64,000 nt of DNA, from the NCBI GenBank assembly GCA_965227035.1, contig OZ245724.1:3410001-3474000 (forward strand). The letters are read 5' to 3'. Positions 52,165 to 61,353 of this stretch are shown here, piece after piece. A program made the position numbers and the translations under genes. The first letter of the stretch is position 1. Every line of letters starts with the position of its first letter. The notes beneath the pieces were generated by a model that did no database searches, was not told the DNA's origin, and saw only the letters and a list, made by a program, of their open reading frames with translations. This stretch comes from CBDDFQ01 sp965227035. Lineage in GTDB: Bacteria; Pseudomonadota; Gammaproteobacteria; Burkholderiales; Burkholderiaceae_C.

Positions 52165-52903
52165 CGCGCCTGCTCGATCTTTTTAGTTTGCGATTGGGTC
52201 CACTCGACGAGCAGCCCGACCGCCACTGCCGCCGCAATGGCCACGATGATGTTCATGCGCAGCGGCAACGCATACGCGGCCACAGCCGCAGAAGCTGCAA
52301 CGCCGGCCGCGATCCAGGTGGGCTTGTCGACCAGCATCGAGCAGGTGATCGCGAGCAGAGTGAGCACGCCCGCGAACGCCAGGCCCCACTCGATAGGTAC
52401 GAAGTTCGCAAGAAAGATGCCGACGATCGACGGGATCTGCCAGCTCATCCAGTTGGAGAACGCACAACCGCAGAAGTACTCGAGCTGATCCGGTTCAGGC
52501 CGACCCGCTGGAAACTTTTTCATGAAGGTGACGTAGGTCACGTCGCCGCTGAAATAGCCAAGAACCATGCGTGTCCGGCGCGGCATCCACTGAAAATATT
52601 GACGCCAGAGCGCGCTGAAAATCACGAAGCGCAAGTTGACGCAGGTGGCGGTCAGAAACATCACCCAAATGGGCGATCCGCTCGCCATGAGCGGCATTAC
52701 CGCGATCTGCGCGCTTCCCGCGTAAACCGCCAGCGACATGAAGATGGCCATGCCCACAGACATACCGCTCTTGACCATCGCGACGCCGGTGACCAGCCCC
52801 CATGCGCCAATGCCGAATCCCAGCCCGGCAATGTCGATGGCGCCACGACGAAACTCAGGATGCGCGACGATTTCTCGCGCTCTATCGATCCTCGATGCGA
52901 AGG

Positions 52904-52907
<4 letters not shown>
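52161..52907 (-). CDS. azlC: AzlC family branched-chain amino acid exporter large subunit
   Basis: A 248-residue inner-membrane protein. The start MTFASRIDRAREIVAHPEFR is followed by hydrophobic helices including GFGIGAWGLVTGVAMVKSGM and SLAVYAGSAQIAVMPLM, the latter typical of AzlC (AGSAQ). The ATG at 52907 overlaps the fmt stop by 4 bases (ATGA). The def-fmt-azlC-azlD order occurs in other Burkholderiales, and may link amino acid export to translation only by co-transcription. Confidence 0.92.
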
Positions 52908-53896
<989 letters not shown>

Positions 53897-53927
53897 GACA
53901 AAGCTTTCAAGACACGGTCCGCGTTCA

Positions 53928-54446
53928 TCAGCGTTTGTCGCGCTCGTCTTCGCGCTGCTGCTTCACCAGCTTCGTCTTGATGCGGGTGCGCTTGAGCGGT
54001 GACAGGTATTCGACAAACACCTTGCCAAGCAGGTGATCTAGCTCGTGCTGCACGCAGATGGACAGGACGCCCTCGGCCTCGATGGTGCGCATCACGCCGT
54101 TCTCGTCGGCGGCGCGCACATGAACCGATTCGAAGCGCTCGACCTTGTCGTAAATACCCGGAACCGACAGGCAGCCCTCTTCGGACACCTTGCGCTCGGG
54201 GCTGTTCCACACGATTTCGGGGTTGACCAGCACCAGCGGTTCGTTGCGACCCTCGGATACATCCATCACTACGAGGCGCTCATGAATGTTGACCTGCGTC
54301 GCGGCAAGGCCGAGGCCGTCGGCGTCGTACATGGTTTCGAGCATGTCCGCAGCGAGCGCCTTGATTCGATCGTCGATAGTTACAACCGGTTTGGCCACGG
54401 TAAAGAGCCGTGGGTCGGGAAAATGAAGAATATTGAGTTTTGCCAT
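53928..54446 (-). CDS. def: Peptide deformylase
   Basis: A 172-residue metalloenzyme that removes the N-formyl group from nascent proteins. All three motifs are visible: GLGLAATQV (motif 1), EEGCLSVPG (motif 2, metal Cys) and QHELDHLLG (motif 3, HExxH). Length is standard. It heads the def-fmt-azlCD operon and is divergent from the LysM gene; the shared promoter region is about 184 bases. Confidence 0.97.
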   Translation of the reverse strand: MAKLNILHFPDPRLFTVAKPVVTIDDRIKALAADMLETMYDADGLGLAATQVNIHERLVVMDVSEGRNEPLVLVNPEIVWNSPERKVSEEGCLSVPGIYDKVERFESVHVRAADENGVMRTIEAEGVLSICVQHELDHLLGKVFVEYLSPLKRTRIKTKLVKQQREDERDKR

Positions 54447-54630
54447 GATTCATCTGGAGGCGATGTCGCTATTTTCGCTACTTTTACCGCTTCGAGCTTG
54501 GACGATTGGCTCAAATCGTTGCCCAATCAAGGGCTTGAGCGCAGAATCGCGTGTAATTTGTCAAGATTTGTGCCGCTCCCTTCAGCCCCGCGGCCGGGTG
54601 TCGACTGCCTTCCGGGCGCTTGCAATACTG
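54447..54630. other. Divergent promoter region between def and the LysM gene
   Basis: 184 bases. The rightward frame is open through it, but the encoded residues do not resemble a signal peptide, so the LysM gene is started at 54631. TCGACT at 54601-54606 and AATACT at 54624-54629, 17 bases apart, could form a weak sigma-70 promoter for it. No operator is recognised. Confidence 0.45.
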
Positions 54631-55848
54631 ATGACCATGAAGAAACAAAAAATGGCGGGATCTACAGCAGTTTTGACCGTGCTTGCCGCAGTCGCCAGCG
54701 CAATGCTGTCCTCTGGCGTACACGCCCAGAACTTCCCGATCACCCCCGCTCAAAAGGCCACTGCGGCCCAGGTCGCCCAAACCGGCGTCGACGTCAGCGA
54801 GCTTGCGCCTAACGCTCCTGAAAGCTACACAGTCAAACGCGGCGATACGCTCTGGGCAATCTCGGGCATGTTCCTGAAGAGCCCGTGGAAGTGGCCCGAA
54901 CTCTGGGGCATGAACCTCGACGATATCGCCAATCCCCACCGCATCTATCCAGGTCAGCAGCTGTTTCTCGACACGAAAGACGGTCGCGCGATGCTGCGTA
55001 CGCGCATGGCCGGCGGCGCCAACGGCGATCCGGCGACTGTGAAAGTCACGCCCCAGACCCGCTATGAAGCGTTGGCCGACACTGCCCTGCCTACGCTTTC
55101 TCCAGCCGCGATCGAGCCGTTCCTGAGCGAGCCGATCATCGTGGCCGAAAACGAACTGCTGGCCGCACCGAAGATCGTTTCCGCACAGGAAGGCCGCGTT
55201 CTGCTTTCTCGCGGCGACAAGGCTTATGTAGCAGGCCCAGTCGGCGCCCCCCTCGTCGATGCAGGTGGCAAGGCGCAGCAATATCGTGTGTTCCGCACAG
55301 CACGACCCGTCAAAGATCCGACGACCGACGAAATTCTGGGCTACGAAGCCGCGTACGTGGGTCAAGTCGAACTGACGCGTGGCGAGACCGTTCGCGAAGA
55401 GACTCTCAAGGGTGAAAAGCTGACCGAGACGGTTCCCGGGACCGTGGTTGTCGTGCGCACAAAAGAAGAGATGCGCGCTGGCGACCGTCTTCTGCCGGAA
55501 CCTCCTCGCCAATTGGTGAGCTACGTTCCTCGCGCTCCCACTTCGGAAGTCCAGGCGCAGGTCGTATCTGTTTATGGCAGCGCGGTTGCCAACGCGGCGC
55601 AGAATCAGATTGTGCTGATCAATCGTGGCTCACGGGATGGCATGCAGAGCGGCTACATACTGGCGCTTCAGAAAGACGGCCGCCGATTCGTCGACAAAGA
55701 TGATCCGGCGAAGCGCTCATACAAGCTTCCCGACGAGCGCAATGGTCTGTTGATGGTGTTCCGCGTCTTCGATCGCGTGTCTTACGGTCTGGTCTTGCAG
55801 ATCGCCGACGGGGTAACGGTCGGTGACAGGCTCGTGAACCCGCGCTAA
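54631..55848 (+). CDS. LysM-domain exported protein
   Basis: A 405-residue protein. A signal peptide ends SSGVHAQ around residue 37. One LysM peptidoglycan-binding domain follows: YTVKRGDTLWAISGMFLKSP, then PHRIYPGQQLFL. The rest, about 280 residues, is beta-rich with TRGETVREETLKGEKLTETV and LINRGSRDGMQSGYILAL and has no known domain. The starts at 54631 and 54637 (MTMKKQ / MKKQ) cannot be told apart. In betaproteobacteria this gene regularly sits between def and dprA, as here; a cell-wall role is presumed. Confidence 0.88.
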   Translation: MTMKKQKMAGSTAVLTVLAAVASAMLSSGVHAQNFPITPAQKATAAQVAQTGVDVSELAPNAPESYTVKRGDTLWAISGMFLKSPWKWPELWGMNLDDIANPHRIYPGQQLFLDTKDGRAMLRTRMAGGANGDPATVKVTPQTRYEALADTALPTLSPAAIEPFLSEPIIVAENELLAAPKIVSAQEGRVLLSRGDKAYVAGPVGAPLVDAGGKAQQYRVFRTARPVKDPTTDEILGYEAAYVGQVELTRGETVREETLKGEKLTETVPGTVVVVRTKEEMRAGDRLLPEPPRQLVSYVPRAPTSEVQAQVVSVYGSAVANAAQNQIVLINRGSRDGMQSGYILALQKDGRRFVDKDDPAKRSYKLPDERNGLLMVFRVFDRVSYGLVLQIADGVTVGDRLVNPR

Positions 55849-55860
55849 TCGACGACACTA

Positions 55861-55887
55861 CGAACCCTCGAAATTAAGCAGGGTTCG
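55861..55887 (+). promoter_or_regulatory. Hairpin covering the presumed ribosome-binding site of dprA
   Basis: CGAACCCT (55861-55868) pairs perfectly with AGGGTTCG (55880-55887). The right arm holds the AGGG that would serve as Shine-Dalgarno for the TTG start at 55892, so folding would hide it. It may alternatively just end the LysM transcript. Confidence 0.45.
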
Positions 55888-55891
55888 TGAT

Positions 55892-57052
55892 TTGACAGAA
55901 CGCGACGACATCGCAGCCTGGCTGCGATTGACGCTCACTCCGGGCGTCGGAAATGAAACAGCCCGAAAGCTGCTCCAGGCTTTCGGCCTTCCTTCTTCCA
56001 TATTTCAACAAACATATGCGGCGCTCGGCCAGGTCGTGAGCGAAGCGCAAACGCGCGCCTTGCTCGCCGAGCCGGCAGACCTTGCCTCGCAACTCGAAGT
56101 GACTCTCGAGTGGCTCGACGGCGGAAGCCACGAACGTGGATTTCGTCATCTGCTGAACCTCGCAGACCCCGGTTATCCGCAGCGTCTGCTCGACACCGCC
56201 GATCCGCCTCTGATGCTCTACATCCTTGGCAACGCACCCTATGCCGAAAGCGCGTTCGAGTCGAGCTTCAGGCGAAGCATTGCAATCGTCGGCAGCAGAA
56301 ATCCGACGCCTCAAGGTGCGGCGAACGCGCGCCAATTCGCGCAAGCATTAGCGGCGGAATCGCTCGTCGTGGTGTCGGGACTCGCGCTCGGAGTCGACGG
56401 CGCCGCGCACGAAGGCGCACTGGACGGGGCCCCTTCATCGCAAGATATCGCGACGATTGCCGTCGTAGGCACCGGCCTTGATCGCGTCTATCCCAAGAGT
56501 CATTTCGATCTGGCGCATCGAATCGCGAAACGTGGCCTGGTCATCAGCGAGTTCGCTATCGGAACGCCCCCCATGGCGCCGAATTTTCCGAAACGAAACC
56601 GGATTATTTCAGGGCTGGCACAAGGCACTTTGGTGGTGGAAGCAGCCGTGAAATCCGGGTCGCTCATCACTGCAAAGATGGCGGCCGAGCAAGGTAAAGA
56701 GGTATTCGCGATACCGGGCTCGATCCACGCGCCGCAATCGCGAGGCTGCCACTGGCTAATCAGGCAAGGCGCCAAGCTGGTCGAATCGGCGCAGGATGTT
56801 CTCGAAGATTTACGCTTGCCTTTTGCGCATTCGGTGCAAACTGAATATCAGCAGGCAGCGTCTACCAGGGAGCTCGAAAGCATGCATCCGATTTTGAAAG
56901 ACATGGGATTCGATCCGATCAGCCTCGACGAGCTGCTGGCTCGGACTGGCATGACCACGGCTGCGCTTCAGGCCGCATTGCTTGAACTCGAACTGGAAGG
57001 CCACGTAGCGCGACTTCCCGGCGGCCAGTTCCAGCGTGTGGCGCGCGCGTGA
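55892..57052 (+). CDS. dprA: DNA processing protein DprA
   Basis: A 386-residue protein that loads RecA on incoming single-stranded DNA during transformation. An N-terminal helix-hairpin region (WLRLTLTPGVGNETARKLLQ) precedes the Rossmann-like core: IAIVGSRNPTPQGAANARQF, VVSGLALGVDGAAHEGALDG, SEFAIGTPPMAPNFPKRNRI and GCHWLIRQGAKLVES. A C-terminal winged helix (SLDELLARTGMTTAALQAAL) follows. The start is a TTG with AGGG about 8 bases upstream in a hairpin; no better start exists nearby. It follows the LysM gene by 43 bases. Confidence 0.95.
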   Translation: MTERDDIAAWLRLTLTPGVGNETARKLLQAFGLPSSIFQQTYAALGQVVSEAQTRALLAEPADLASQLEVTLEWLDGGSHERGFRHLLNLADPGYPQRLLDTADPPLMLYILGNAPYAESAFESSFRRSIAIVGSRNPTPQGAANARQFAQALAAESLVVVSGLALGVDGAAHEGALDGAPSSQDIATIAVVGTGLDRVYPKSHFDLAHRIAKRGLVISEFAIGTPPMAPNFPKRNRIISGLAQGTLVVEAAVKSGSLITAKMAAEQGKEVFAIPGSIHAPQSRGCHWLIRQGAKLVESAQDVLEDLRLPFAHSVQTEYQQAASTRELESMHPILKDMGFDPISLDELLARTGMTTAALQAALLELELEGHVARLPGGQFQRVARA

Positions 57053-57103
57053 TTGCGGACTCGGATGTGGCCAAAACAGGAAACGTAAAACTCGAAGACA
57101 AAC

Positions 57104-57140
57104 TTGACCGATCTTTGTAGTTCTGCGCTATATTGAATTC
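57104..57140 (+). promoter_or_regulatory. Predicted sigma-70 promoter of smg, leaderless
   Basis: TTGACC (57104-57109) and TATATT (57129-57134) are 19 bases apart; the ATG follows six bases after the -10 element, at the expected +1. No Shine-Dalgarno sequence precedes the start. Confidence 0.6.
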
Positions 57141-57665
57141 ATGTTTGAAGTGCTCGTATTCGTCTATGAAAACTACTGGCGAGGCGATGCGTGTCCTGAA
57201 CTCCGAGTTCTGGGACGCAAATTAAGCGCCGTCGGGTTCGAAGCCGATGAAATTCAACAGGCCCTCAAATGGCTTGATGGATTGAATCTCGCGTCTCGAT
57301 CCGTTCAAACCGCCCAGACTGCAAGCTCCGCAAAACTCGGTATCGCTATCGATGCCGAAGAAGCTCTGCAAGCAGATCACACCGAACAATCCAACAACAG
57401 CATGCGTGTTTATCAGGTGTCCGAACAGGACCATCTGGGTGCGCAGTGTCTCGGATTCGTCAGCTTCCTTGAGAGTGCAGGAGTCATGCCTCCGGCCATG
57501 CGTGAAATCGTCATCGATCGTGCAATGGCGGTGCCTGGCGATCCCGTCTCACTGGACGATCTGAAAATCATCATCCTGATGGTTTACTGGAGTTTCGGCA
57601 CCGAACCCGATGCGCTAATACTCGACGAGTTGTGCGACGACACCCAAGAACGAATCGCTCATTGA
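57141..57665 (+). CDS. smg: Smg family protein (DUF494)
   Basis: A 174-residue acidic protein. It starts MFEVLVFVYENYWRGDACPE and ends with LILDELCDDTQERIAH, both hallmark stretches of Smg. Smg is encoded next to dprA (and often topA) in many proteobacteria; its function is not established. A strong promoter-like sequence ends just before the ATG, and a terminator follows within 15 bases, so it can be transcribed alone. Confidence 0.93.
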   Translation: MFEVLVFVYENYWRGDACPELRVLGRKLSAVGFEADEIQQALKWLDGLNLASRSVQTAQTASSAKLGIAIDAEEALQADHTEQSNNSMRVYQVSEQDHLGAQCLGFVSFLESAGVMPPAMREIVIDRAMAVPGDPVSLDDLKIIILMVYWSFGTEPDALILDELCDDTQERIAH

Positions 57666-57675
57666 GTTCTTCGCT

Positions 57676-57715
57676 AAACAAAAAAACGCCTGCAGTCGCA
57701 GGCGTTTTTTTGTTT
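57676..57715. terminator. Bidirectional intrinsic terminator between smg and the DUF1631 gene
   Basis: ACGCCTGC (57686-57693) pairs with GCAGGCGT (57698-57705) around AGTC, flanked by an A-rich left side and a T-rich right side. It serves both convergent genes. Confidence 0.93.
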
Positions 57716-57741
57716 GGGTAGCTCGACTTATTTCTGCGCTC

Positions 57742-60381
57742 TTACCCCAGCAGTCGTTCCGGATTCGCGTTGAGTTTCGCGAGGGCTTCGCGTGTTGCGC
57801 GCACCGTGAGCGTTTCGTCTTCTGCCGGCACCAGTAGACCCGCCTGCAGATAAGCAGCGAGGCGTCTGGCCTGAATCAGGTAGCTGAAGCCCTCGGTGGT
57901 CGCGAACAGATTGAGCTGCTTGCGATCGCTGCGCCACACGAACTGCACCTGCGTGACGCTGTTGTTGTGATCGAGCATGAACCAGTTGCCCAGCTGCAGC
58001 TCATCGGCCCAGGCGATCATGGCCTCGGTCGGCTGCGATCCACCATCGGCGACGACTTCCATGGTGGAGCTGTCGATGCCTAGCATCAGCTCGATGCTTT
58101 GCGCGTCCAGATTCAAGTCCGCGGCTTCTTCATCGGTTACGAAGTCTTCCAGATCGGCCAGGCGGCGCGCCATGGTTTCAATCTTGGCTTGCGGGATCGC
58201 TTCGGTCTTGGACATGAAAGCGTCTGCCAACGTGTCGCCGATGATCTTGATGTGTTCTTCCTGCGGCTCGCCGGTAACTCCAAGCAGAGTCATACCCTGG
58301 CGCAAGCGCTGCAACAACTGCGGCAGATCCTGAATCACTCGGCTGCGGTCGTTCCTGTTCGGCTTCGCACTTGCAGCCCAGACGAGATCGGAGGCCGCGC
58401 GTTTGAGCGACGCAGTTTCGTCGTGCTTGGGACCATTTTTGATGGCGGCAACCGCAAGCACCTCGGCCCAAACCTTGAACAGAAATTCGCGAATCTCTTC
58501 GCGCACAGGCATGTCGTTGAGCAGCTTGCGCAATTCGATGGTGTATTGCACCGCGAGCGTTTCTTTCTGCTCGACCTGCTGGGCAACGCTCACCAGCCTC
58601 TGCGTCGAGGTTTTCTCGGTCAGGAACTTGGACAGGAACAACTGGAACTCGTCGAACACCAGTTGAAACACGCGCTGTCCGGTCTCCGGATACTGCTCGA
58701 TCACCTGCACCACACGCTTGATTTCGATTTCGAGCGCGCTGCCGTTGATGGCCGCGGCGTTGAAGCCCATCACGCAGGAACCCATCCGGTCGATCAACTG
58801 ACGCGCAGGATGAGTCAGAGTGCCGAAAAACGCCTGATCCGAAATTGCGACGCGCAGCACTGGCATTTGAAGACGCGCAAACCATACACGCACTGTGGCC
58901 GGAATTCTCTCTTCGGCAAGAATGCTCTGGAACATCAGCGCCACCACTTCGATGGTCGCTTTCTCGGTGGTCGACGTGGCCTGGGTTTTGAGTTCGCCTG
59001 CACGCATGCGCAGCCGACGCGCGGCCTGCTCGACGCCGGCCGCGTTCATCGGTACCGCGTCCAACTCACTGTCGGCGTACCTGGTCTCGACGGCGCGATT
59101 CAAAGCCTGCGCCAAACCGGGCGTAATGCCTACGGCCTGTGTCTGTTCGAATTCCGGGACGCGATCGCTCAAGAGTCTGCGCAGCTGACCGACCAGCCCC
59201 TGAGCGCGCTGCTTAGCGCGTGCCAACGGCGTTCCTGCCGTCTGCATTCGGGTTTCTTCCGACGGACTCGACTGATAGCTATTGTTTGGGGAACCGCTAC
59301 CCGTGTGGACAGCATCCCGGTCCGATTGCCGGCCACGATCCTGGTTTCTGTCCTGCCCGCGATCTCCGGACGAACGTGAGGAGGAGTTCTGATTGCGCCC
59401 GCCGTCCGATGATCCGGAGTAGCCGCGCTGACGGTCGGAGTCGAGCAATCCGGAACTCGAGTTCATCGATCCTGAGCCGGTGCTGCGCCCTCCGTCGGAA
59501 TCTGCGTAACCAGAGCTCGAGCCGTCGCTGCGGTAATCACGGTTGGAGTCCCGATTCGAGTCGCGGCCGGAATCGCGATTCGAATCTCGTGAATCTCGAG
59601 ACTGGCGTGATCCGCGCCCGTCGCGATAGTCTCGGTTTCCGCCTGAACCGTTGTTGTTGCCGTTGTTGTTCGAGTTTCCATACCCACGGCCGCCAGAGCC
59701 GTTGCCGCCGTTGTCGCTCGTGACCGCGCTAGGCGTGCGGCGTACCAGTGGCTTCAGGTCGATGTCTTCCATGACACCGTTTTCGACCAGGTACTCGTTG
59801 GCCGAGTGATAGCACTCGACCAGCCGCTCGCCCAGCTGACCCTGAATCACATCCTGCACGATGTTCCAGATCGGTCGAGACAGGCCGCCGGTGACCCAAC
59901 GCTCGACCATGTTCTGGGCGATGACCTCGGGCCGGAAAATATCGAAGGAATTGAACTCCTGGGAACCCTCGAGCGTCTGGACTCGCAAGCGAAGATCGTT
60001 CAGCTCCCAGTTGACCTTGTCCAGAAGCGACAGCGCCAGGCGCGAAGAAAGAATCTTGTTCTCGACGACGTCGTCGCCCATCAATTCGAAATTCTTGATT
60101 TCAAGCCTGATTCGACCGGTGGCCGTAGGCGGTGTCAAAGCCGATTTCCATGCAGCCGGCACGGAAGCGACCCAATCTTTGCGACCATTCTGGAACATGA
60201 CCAGACCGTCGCGACGGATCTGCATGTCGCGTGCATTGCCGGCCTGATCGGCCAGCGCAAAGAGCTTTTCTTCGATGGATTGCGCAATAGGCGCAACGAC
60301 TGGACAAAGCTCGGCCACGAACCTCTCTCTTGCCCGGCGTGCCAGGCTCGAGTCGGGGGCAGGCGGACGAGATGAGGCCAT
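57742..60381 (-). CDS. DUF1631 family protein with a disordered RS/RD/SG-rich insert
   Basis: An 879-residue cytoplasmic protein. Residues about 1-215 and 375-879 are helical and match the DUF1631 (thymidine phosphorylase-annotated) family of beta- and gammaproteobacteria, whose function is unknown. Relevant stretches are QNMVERWVTGGLSRPIWNIV and ARVWFARLQMPVLRVAISD-like sequence. Between about 215 and 375 lies a low-complexity segment built from RD, RS, NRD and GGN/SSG repeats. The relevant DNA, about 59260-59740, has a matching simple-sequence bias. A PilZ-like C-terminal fold has been reported for relatives (from memory). It is downstream of secDF with a 10-base gap. Confidence 0.85.
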   Translation of the reverse strand: MASSRPPAPDSSLARRARERFVAELCPVVAPIAQSIEEKLFALADQAGNARDMQIRRDGLVMFQNGRKDWVASVPAAWKSALTPPTATGRIRLEIKNFELMGDDVVENKILSSRLALSLLDKVNWELNDLRLRVQTLEGSQEFNSFDIFRPEVIAQNMVERWVTGGLSRPIWNIVQDVIQGQLGERLVECYHSANEYLVENGVMEDIDLKPLVRRTPSAVTSDNGGNGSGGRGYGNSNNNGNNNGSGGNRDYRDGRGSRQSRDSRDSNRDSGRDSNRDSNRDYRSDGSSSGYADSDGGRSTGSGSMNSSSGLLDSDRQRGYSGSSDGGRNQNSSSRSSGDRGQDRNQDRGRQSDRDAVHTGSGSPNNSYQSSPSEETRMQTAGTPLARAKQRAQGLVGQLRRLLSDRVPEFEQTQAVGITPGLAQALNRAVETRYADSELDAVPMNAAGVEQAARRLRMRAGELKTQATSTTEKATIEVVALMFQSILAEERIPATVRVWFARLQMPVLRVAISDQAFFGTLTHPARQLIDRMGSCVMGFNAAAINGSALEIEIKRVVQVIEQYPETGQRVFQLVFDEFQLFLSKFLTEKTSTQRLVSVAQQVEQKETLAVQYTIELRKLLNDMPVREEIREFLFKVWAEVLAVAAIKNGPKHDETASLKRAASDLVWAASAKPNRNDRSRVIQDLPQLLQRLRQGMTLLGVTGEPQEEHIKIIGDTLADAFMSKTEAIPQAKIETMARRLADLEDFVTDEEAADLNLDAQSIELMLGIDSSTMEVVADGGSQPTEAMIAWADELQLGNWFMLDHNNSVTQVQFVWRSDRKQLNLFATTEGFSYLIQARRLAAYLQAGLLVPAEDETLTVRATREALAKLNANPERLLG

Positions 60382-60390
60382 GCTTTTGAA

Positions 60391-61344
60391 TTACACCGTG
60401 GCGCCCGCGTTCGGATCGTTGGGATCGCCTTCTTTTTTGGCGGGTGCCTTGATCAGATCTTCGCGTTTGATGCCGAGCCACATGGCGATTGCGGCCGCCA
60501 CGAACACCGACGAATAGATGCCGAACAGAATCCCGATGGTCAGCGCGAGTGCAAAGTAATGCAGGGTCGGTCCACCGAAGATGAGCATGGAGAGCACCAT
60601 CGCCTCGGTCGATCCGTGCGTGATGATGGTTCGGCTGATCGTCGAGGTGATCGCGCTGTCGATGACTTCGACGGTCGTCATCTTGCGATAGCGACGGAAG
60701 TTTTCGCGGATCCGGTCGAAGATGACCACCGACTCGTTCACCGAATAGCCGAGCACCGCGAGAATTGCCGCCAGCACCGCCAGTGAAAACTCCCATTGGA
60801 AGAACGCGAAAAATCCCAGAATGATCACGATGTCGTGCAGGTTGGCGATGATGCCGGCTACCGCGTATTTCCACTCGAAGCGGAACGACAGGTAGGCGAC
60901 GATTCCCAGAACAACCATGCCCAACGCGAGAAGCCCGTTGGTGAACAATTCTTCACCCACCTGCGGTCCGACGAACTCGGTGCGACGCAGTGCCACGTCT
61001 GCGTTGTCCTGCTTGAGAGCTTCCAGCACCCGATCGCTCTGCTGCGCCGAGCTGACACCCTTTTGCGCGGGCAGGCGAATCATCACGTCGCGAGACGTGC
61101 CGAAGTTCTGGACCTGAATGTCGGTAAAGCCGAGTTTGCTAACCGTATCGCGGACACGCGCTACGTCTGCCGACTGCGTGTAAGCGACTTCCATGACGGT
61201 GCCGCCTGTGAACTCCACCGACAGGTGCAAGCCCCGGGTAAACAGGAAGAAGACGGCAACGAGAAAAGTCACGAAAGAGATGACGTTGAAGATCAACGCA
61301 TTCTTCATGAAGGGAATGTCCCTGCGGATTCTGAAAAATTCCAT
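60391..61344 (-). CDS. secF: Protein translocase subunit SecF
   Basis: A 317-residue inner-membrane protein of the SecDF complex that pulls exported proteins out of SecYEG using proton-motive force. The first helix, IFNVISFVTFLVAVFFLFT, is followed by LHLSVEFTGGTVMEVAY, the conserved SecF periplasmic start. DRIRENFRRYRKM and GGPTLHYFALALTIGILFGI are further signatures. It begins 9 bases after secD. Confidence 0.97.
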   Translation of the reverse strand: MEFFRIRRDIPFMKNALIFNVISFVTFLVAVFFLFTRGLHLSVEFTGGTVMEVAYTQSADVARVRDTVSKLGFTDIQVQNFGTSRDVMIRLPAQKGVSSAQQSDRVLEALKQDNADVALRRTEFVGPQVGEELFTNGLLALGMVVLGIVAYLSFRFEWKYAVAGIIANLHDIVIILGFFAFFQWEFSLAVLAAILAVLGYSVNESVVIFDRIRENFRRYRKMTTVEVIDSAITSTISRTIITHGSTEAMVLSMLIFGGPTLHYFALALTIGILFGIYSSVFVAAAIAMWLGIKREDLIKAPAKKEGDPNDPNAGATV

Positions 61345-61353
61345 CTCTGCCTC

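Noticed and set aside
54433..54630. 66-residue N-terminal extension of the LysM protein
   Set aside because: The frame is open, but it would overlap the start of def and puts non-signal-like residues in front of a good signal peptide.
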